Below, one piece after another: positions 7,898 to 10,608 of a stretch of DNA of 10,608 bases. The notes under the pieces are model-generated. The model searched no databases. It was given only the letters and a program-made list of their open reading frames with translations, and was not told the DNA's origin. Source of the stretch: Pseudomonadota bacterium (GTDB lineage: Bacteria; Pseudomonadota; Gammaproteobacteria; Steroidobacterales; Steroidobacteraceae). Made by a program: the position numbers and the translations under genes. The DNA lies in assembly GCA_021808195.1 (NCBI GenBank), contig JAKBCE010000084.1, positions 1 through 10,608 on the forward strand. The letters run 5' to 3'. Each line of letters starts with the position of its first letter. The first letter of the stretch is position 1.

Positions 7898-9273
7898 CCG
7901 CGGCCTGCCCGCATGAGTTCCGCTAACCGGCGGGCGAAATCGGGGGTGACCTCGCCGCTCTCGAGCTGCGCGAAGTGCAGCGCCCGGAACCGCTCGGGAA
8001 CGAGCGCGGTGACGGGGTTGGTGCTGTCGACGGTCACCGGCAGGATGAACAGCGCGCCATCGGCCATATTGCGCGTGCGATCGAGCGCATAGCTCCACTC
8101 CCGACGGAAATAAGCCTCCAGGCGACGCTCGGTGTTCTGCGAGATCACCGCGATGAAGTAGGAGCAACGAGCGATGTTGCGCTGCACCTTGAGGTCGTAG
8201 TCATCGCCACTTTCCAGACGCTCGAGGTCGAACCAAGTGGTGACGCCGGCGGCCTCGAGTCCCGTCTTGATCCGCTTCACCGCCGGCAGGTCTTCGCGCG
8301 CGTAGCTGATGAATACCGCGTTGTCGGGCATCTCGCGCGCCGGAGGCAGGAAGCGGGTGGGATCCGCACTGGCGCCCACGGGCTTGCGTCGCGCCTGCCA
8401 GCGCTCGTGGAGCTCGGCGACGAAGCGCTCCGCGCCGCTATAGATGCGCGTATGAACACTCACCTGCTGCAGAAAGCTCACCAGCCGCGGCTCCTCGCCG
8501 AGCAGGTCATCGGCCAGCACCTCGCCGACATCGCGCGGGGCGGAGAGCCGCTGACGTTTGGCCATGCGCAGAAACAGCCGGGCGACCCAGTTGCTGAGCG
8601 AACCGCCGATGACCAGCAGATGGCTGTGCTCTAGCTCGTAGAAGAGCCGCTCGGGTGCCAAATGCTCATTCTGCAGCGCGCACATGTACTCGAGCAGATC
8701 CTCTTCCGACACGACGTAGGTTGGAGACGCCGAGATCTTGCCGAACAGGTGATACACGATGGGCCGGGTGAGCCGCTCACGCTCGGCCGGCAAGTCCGTC
8801 ACCCGATTGGGCGAGTAGGAGATCGACTCGGTTGACTGCGCTCCCTCGAAGCGGGCGAGGTTGATCGCCGTTTCAAGCAGGGAATCGAACGTGGTGGAGA
8901 CGAACAAGTCGAAGTCAGTAATGGCCGCCAGCTGACGCAGCGCAGGGGGCGGCTCTATCTCGAGGTCCTTCAATACCCCGCGCAGTCGAACGTAGGCCTC
9001 CTCGCGCCGACCGCGGTTGGTGAGGAATCGGCATACGACGTCGTTCAGCGTGTAGTGCTCGGGGAGCTCGTGCGAGTCAACATTGAGGCGCGTCGCCAAA
9101 CGCTCGGCGAGCACATCGTAAAGTAACTGTGTCCGATCGCCACTCGTGACTTTGAGCAGCTCCGGGCCAACGATCGGGATAACCCGCCGCTCCTCGATGA
9201 AGCTTAGGAGATCGTCCCAGGCATTCTCATCCCATGTCGCCTCGGGCGGCACGGGGGCTGCGGCGTTTGTCAT
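7894..9273 (-). CDS. SIR2-like domain fused to a C-terminal TIR domain
   Basis: Predicted 459-aa cytosolic NAD-directed protein. The SIR2-like domain spans about 20-295: VIPIVGPELL (31-40) takes the place of the glycine-rich NAD loop, VSTTFDSLLE (125-134) the place of the usual TTNYD motif, VYHLFGK (173-179) carries the candidate catalytic His175, and LLVIGGSLSNWVARLFLR is the C-terminal SIR2_2-like strand and helix. The TIR domain spans about 318-455: AVFISYARED, then WFDLERL (347-353), then YFIAVISQNT, then FRREWSYAL with Glu392 as the candidate catalytic glutamate. Both families can cleave NAD+; bacterial TIRs can also make cyclic ADP-ribose-type signals. The SIR2 pocket is non-canonical (Thr where Asn is usual), so TIR may be the active half. 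First gene of the operon; no strong ribosome site, only AAGG 14-17 bases upstream of the ATG. Domain identity is firm; a defence role is inferred from architecture and neighbours. Confidence 0.9.
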   Translation of the reverse strand: MTNAAAPVPPEATWDENAWDDLLSFIEERRVIPIVGPELLKVTSGDRTQLLYDVLAERLATRLNVDSHELPEHYTLNDVVCRFLTNRGRREEAYVRLRGVLKDLEIEPPPALRQLAAITDFDLFVSTTFDSLLETAINLARFEGAQSTESISYSPNRVTDLPAERERLTRPIVYHLFGKISASPTYVVSEEDLLEYMCALQNEHLAPERLFYELEHSHLLVIGGSLSNWVARLFLRMAKRQRLSAPRDVGEVLADDLLGEEPRLVSFLQQVSVHTRIYSGAERFVAELHERWQARRKPVGASADPTRFLPPAREMPDNAVFISYAREDLPAVKRIKTGLEAAGVTTWFDLERLESGDDYDLKVQRNIARCSYFIAVISQNTERRLEAYFRREWSYALDRTRNMADGALFILPVTVDSTNPVTALVPERFRALHFAQLESGEVTPDFARRLAELMRAGRG

Positions 9274-9306
9274 CTGCGGCGGTGTAGCCTTGCCGTTCTG
9301 CGCGGC

Positions 9307-9337
9307 ATGCTACGCCGGGGCTCACGCCCGAGTCCAA
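9307..9337 (-). promoter_or_regulatory. Weak candidate promoter for the SIR2-TIR/NTPase operon
   Basis: On the minus strand, TTGGAC (9337-9332) is followed after 19 bases by TAGCAT (9312-9307), which keeps four of six TATAAT bases. Transcription would start near 9300, giving a leader of about 25 bases. The spacing is long and the -35 poor, so this is only the best candidate I found. Confidence 0.22.
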
Positions 9338-9437
9338 CCGGTGCATGTGGGTGTCCAACGGATATGGACGGCCCGGCATCGCTGGGAACAGTCCCCGAAA
9401 TTGTCGAGATTGTTTACAACCGCGAGGAACACGGAGG

Positions 9438-9446
9438 GTCAGACTT
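9438..9446. repeat. Upstream copy of the AAGTCTGAC motif (inverted)
   Basis: GTCAGACTT here is the exact reverse complement of AAGTCTGAC at 9500-9508, so the two form a perfect 9-base inverted repeat with 53 bases between. It lies about 70 bases upstream of the predicted sigma-54 start site. It could be a regulator binding site, a hypothesis based only on the match. Confidence 0.45.
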
Positions 9447-9482
9447 TCCGTAACTAATTGAAGTGCTTCGTTTAACTTAAAA

Positions 9483-9498
9483 TGGCATAAGAATTGCT
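9483..9498 (+). promoter_or_regulatory. Sigma-54 (RpoN) -24/-12 promoter for the PEP-CTERM gene
   Basis: TGGCATAAGAATTGCT matches the RpoN pattern TGGCAC-N5-TTGCW. GG at 9484-9485 and GC at 9496-9497 are separated by exactly ten bases, which is the diagnostic spacing. Transcription should start near 9509, giving a leader of about 45 bases to the ATG at 9554. Sigma-54 with the PrsK/PrsR two-component system is reported to control PEP-CTERM genes in some bacteria, so position and target gene agree. An upstream activator would be required; the nearby repeated palindrome is a candidate site. Confidence 0.72.
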
Positions 9499-9511
9499 TA
9501 AGTCTGACTTA
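9499..9511. repeat. Palindrome TAAGT-CTG-ACTTA over the predicted start site
   Basis: A perfect 5-base inverted repeat with a 3-base spacer, placed at about -10 to +3 of the sigma-54 promoter. Its left part also pairs with the upstream GTCAGACTT at 9438-9446. A protein bound here would cover the transcription start, so a repressor or autoregulatory site is possible. Function is inferred. Confidence 0.45.
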
Positions 9512-9540
9512 TATCACAATAAATCGGATCGTGACCGCTT

Positions 9541-9547
9541 AGGGAGA
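9541..9547 (+). promoter_or_regulatory. Ribosome binding site of the PEP-CTERM gene
   Basis: AGGGAGA lies six bases before the ATG at 9554. It settles the start codon: the in-frame TTG at 9494 lies inside the -12 element of the promoter and upstream of the expected transcript start, so it cannot be used. Confidence 0.75.
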
Positions 9548-9553
9548 CTCGGC

Positions 9554-10348
9554 ATGCTGACACGAATCCCCAGACTTGCGCTGATCGCCGCTTCGGCCTG
9601 TCTGCTCTGCGGCGGCACGGCGCTCGCCAGCCCGATCGAGATGTTCCTGTCGAGCGGCAATCAGAGCACCCCGCTGCTCATCGGAAACGACGGTACGCCA
9701 TCCTCGGTGTCCTATGTCGGGACGCTCAACGGCTGGACCATTGAGCAGGGCACGGGCGGAACGAGCTATGCGCCCAATCAGGTCGGTCTGAATCTCGGGG
9801 ATTACGTGGTGACTTGCGCCGGGGCGGGCTGCTCGAATTCCTCGCTGACAGTCGCCATCAGCGCCACCGGTTACAACGTGCCGATCAGCCTGAACCAATT
9901 TCAACTCGGGTTGAGCGGCGATGTGTCGGGAGGCACGATCAGCACCTCGGCCTATTACGACACCGCCAATCAGTATTTCTGTAACGGTGACACTGACGAT
10001 CTGGATCACGATCAGGGCCAGGGCGACGAACATCACCACCATCAGAATCATGACCACCACGAGGACGGTGGCAACGTCGGCAATCAGTGCGGCGCCAGCA
10101 ATCTCATCGGCTCTCTCACGCTCAGCGGATCGAGCAACGGCATCACCGTCAATGGGGGACCCGACCCCATCCGGTCTTACTCGCTCACCGTTGTCGACAC
10201 ATTCTCATTTTCCGGCGCGCTTGACCCGAGCTTTCACGTGAATTCCGTGCTTACCAAGGTTCCAGAGCCCGGTTCGCTCGCGCTGTTCGGTGCCGGGCTG
10301 CTCGGCATTGTGGCGCTCGCCCGTCGACGTCGTACGCGACATCACTGA
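9554..10348 (+). CDS. PEP-CTERM secreted protein with a His/Asp-rich insert
   Basis: 264-aa exported protein. Residues 1-25 form a Sec signal peptide (Arg near the start, hydrophobic core, likely cleavage at ALA/S after residue 25). The mature part is Gly/Ser/Thr/Asn-rich, as in beta-rich extracellular matrix proteins, with Cys pairs at 88/93 and 143/179. Residues 146-178 are an acidic, His-rich low-complexity segment (DDLDHDQ, DEHHHHQNHDHHED) that could bind divalent metals. The C-terminus is a PEP-CTERM sorting signal: VPEPG (236-240), a hydrophobic helix (241-256) and the basic tail RRRR at 257-260. An exosortase, not present in this window, would cleave near the PEP motif. The gene stands alone behind a sigma-54 promoter, so it is probably expressed under the same control as the cell's exopolysaccharide or floc system (inference). 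Specific function unknown. Confidence 0.88.
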   Translation: MLTRIPRLALIAASACLLCGGTALASPIEMFLSSGNQSTPLLIGNDGTPSSVSYVGTLNGWTIEQGTGGTSYAPNQVGLNLGDYVVTCAGAGCSNSSLTVAISATGYNVPISLNQFQLGLSGDVSGGTISTSAYYDTANQYFCNGDTDDLDHDQGQGDEHHHHQNHDHHEDGGNVGNQCGASNLIGSLTLSGSSNGITVNGGPDPIRSYSLTVVDTFSFSGALDPSFHVNSVLTKVPEPGSLALFGAGLLGIVALARRRRTRHH

Positions 10349-10461
10349 AGCTCACGGGTCGCGCCGGGACCTCCATCGCCGGATGAATTGCCTCACGGGC
10401 GCATGCGCGTCGCTGCGCCGAAGCGTCGCGCCGCCGCGGTGTTGAGAAATGGAAGATCCCG

Positions 10462-10608
10462 GTGCCGGCGATCGCGTACCTTGGCGCTGCAAACGACACC
10501 GCCGCGCACCGGGAGGCGCGCAACTCGCTGAGTTCGATCGGCGTTGACCTCCGGGCTGCGATTCACTCCAACGTGCCGCGCCTCGGATTCACTGCGCCAT
10601 GCGGGCCT
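10462..10608 (+). CDS. Possible 5' end of a gene running off the window
   Basis: A frame is open from a TGA at 10384-10386 to the window edge. The best start is GTG at 10462, preceded by GGAAGA (10451-10456) at five bases. The predicted N-terminus is MPAIAYLGAANDTAAHREA, with no recognisable domain. Codon third positions are mostly G or C, which supports coding, but the piece is short and no promoter is seen. The 113 bases between the PEP-CTERM stop and this start contain a GCGCATGCGC palindrome and no clear terminator. Confidence 0.28.
   Translation, partial: MPAIAYLGAANDTAAHREARNSLSSIGVDLRAAIHSNVPRLGFTAPCGP

Larger units (their letters stand above)
9274..9553. other. Divergent intergenic region with an AT-rich core
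   Basis: These 280 bases separate the minus-strand operon from the plus-strand PEP-CTERM gene and must hold both promoters. The half next to the operon is GC-rich; bases about 9440-9530 are markedly AT-rich compared with the rest of the window. The core contains a sigma-54-like promoter and two copies of a palindromic motif (listed separately). TTGTTTACAA at 9410-9419 is a further small palindrome of unknown meaning. No small gene is supported here. Confidence 0.6.

Noticed and set aside
7898..8167. N-terminal extension of the NTPase to 8167
   Set aside because: It lies wholly within the TIR coding sequence in another frame. The GTG at 7897 overlapping the upstream stop gives a standard operon junction just before the conserved nSTAND motif.
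2530..9273. Calling the cluster Thoeris
   Set aside because: Thoeris pairs a TIR protein (ThsB) with a SIR2-SLOG or TM-Macro ThsA. Here SIR2 is fused to TIR, SLOG is fused to TM helices, and a STAND NTPase is present, so only the parts are shared.
9494..9553. TTG start at 9494 for the PEP-CTERM protein
   Set aside because: This codon is part of the -12 promoter element. The ATG at 9554 has a good ribosome site and starts a proper signal peptide.
10399..10408. GCGCATGCGC palindrome as a terminator after the PEP-CTERM gene
   Set aside because: It has no loop room and no following T-run, and such palindromes are common by chance at this GC content.
1..10608. CRISPR array, tRNA, insertion sequence or integrase
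   Set aside because: No regularly spaced direct repeats, tRNA-like cloverleaf with CCA, transposase motif or terminal inverted repeat was found on either strand by eye.

Overview
The window comes from a GC-rich chromosome, most likely a gamma- or betaproteobacterium. The support is the strong GC bias at third codon positions, one intact and one decayed PEP-CTERM (exosortase-substrate) gene, and a -24/-12 (sigma-54) promoter in front of the intact one. I cannot name the genus. No tRNA, rRNA, CRISPR array, transposase or integrase is visible.

Layout, left to right. Bases 1-72 hold the last 23 codons of an unidentified plus-strand gene. A CLC-type chloride/proton antiporter gene follows (about 152-1729, +) behind a TACAAT -10 box. 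Bases 1796-2101 on the minus strand hold the C-terminal part of a PEP-CTERM protein whose front is cut by a stop codon; I read it as a pseudogene. About 430 bases with no convincing gene follow.

The centre (2530-9273) is a conflict or defence-type cluster of three large genes. A plus-strand gene encodes an N-terminal SLOG nucleotide-ligand domain fused to a C-terminal multi-TM region resembling the SLOG/SMODS-associated TM effectors (2530-4359). Converging on it from the other strand is a two-gene operon. The first gene encodes a SIR2-like domain fused to a TIR domain (9273-7894). The second encodes a large nSTAND1-type P-loop NTPase with one TM helix and a long TPR-like region (7897-4406). 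The two operon genes overlap by four bases (GTGA), so their translation is probably coupled.

The right end has a 280-base intergenic region with an AT-rich core. It holds a sigma-54-like promoter and two copies of a palindromic motif. Next come a PEP-CTERM protein gene with an unusual His/Asp-rich insert (9554-10348, +) and a possible 5' fragment of another gene running off the window.

Working idea for the centre (inference): the STAND protein senses a trigger, possibly across the membrane because its TPR region follows a TM helix. The SIR2-TIR protein consumes NAD+ and/or makes an ADP-ribose-type signal. The SLOG-TM protein would be a nucleotide-gated membrane effector. SIR2, TIR, SLOG and TM effectors are the parts used in Thoeris and related systems, but I do not recognise this combination as a named system.
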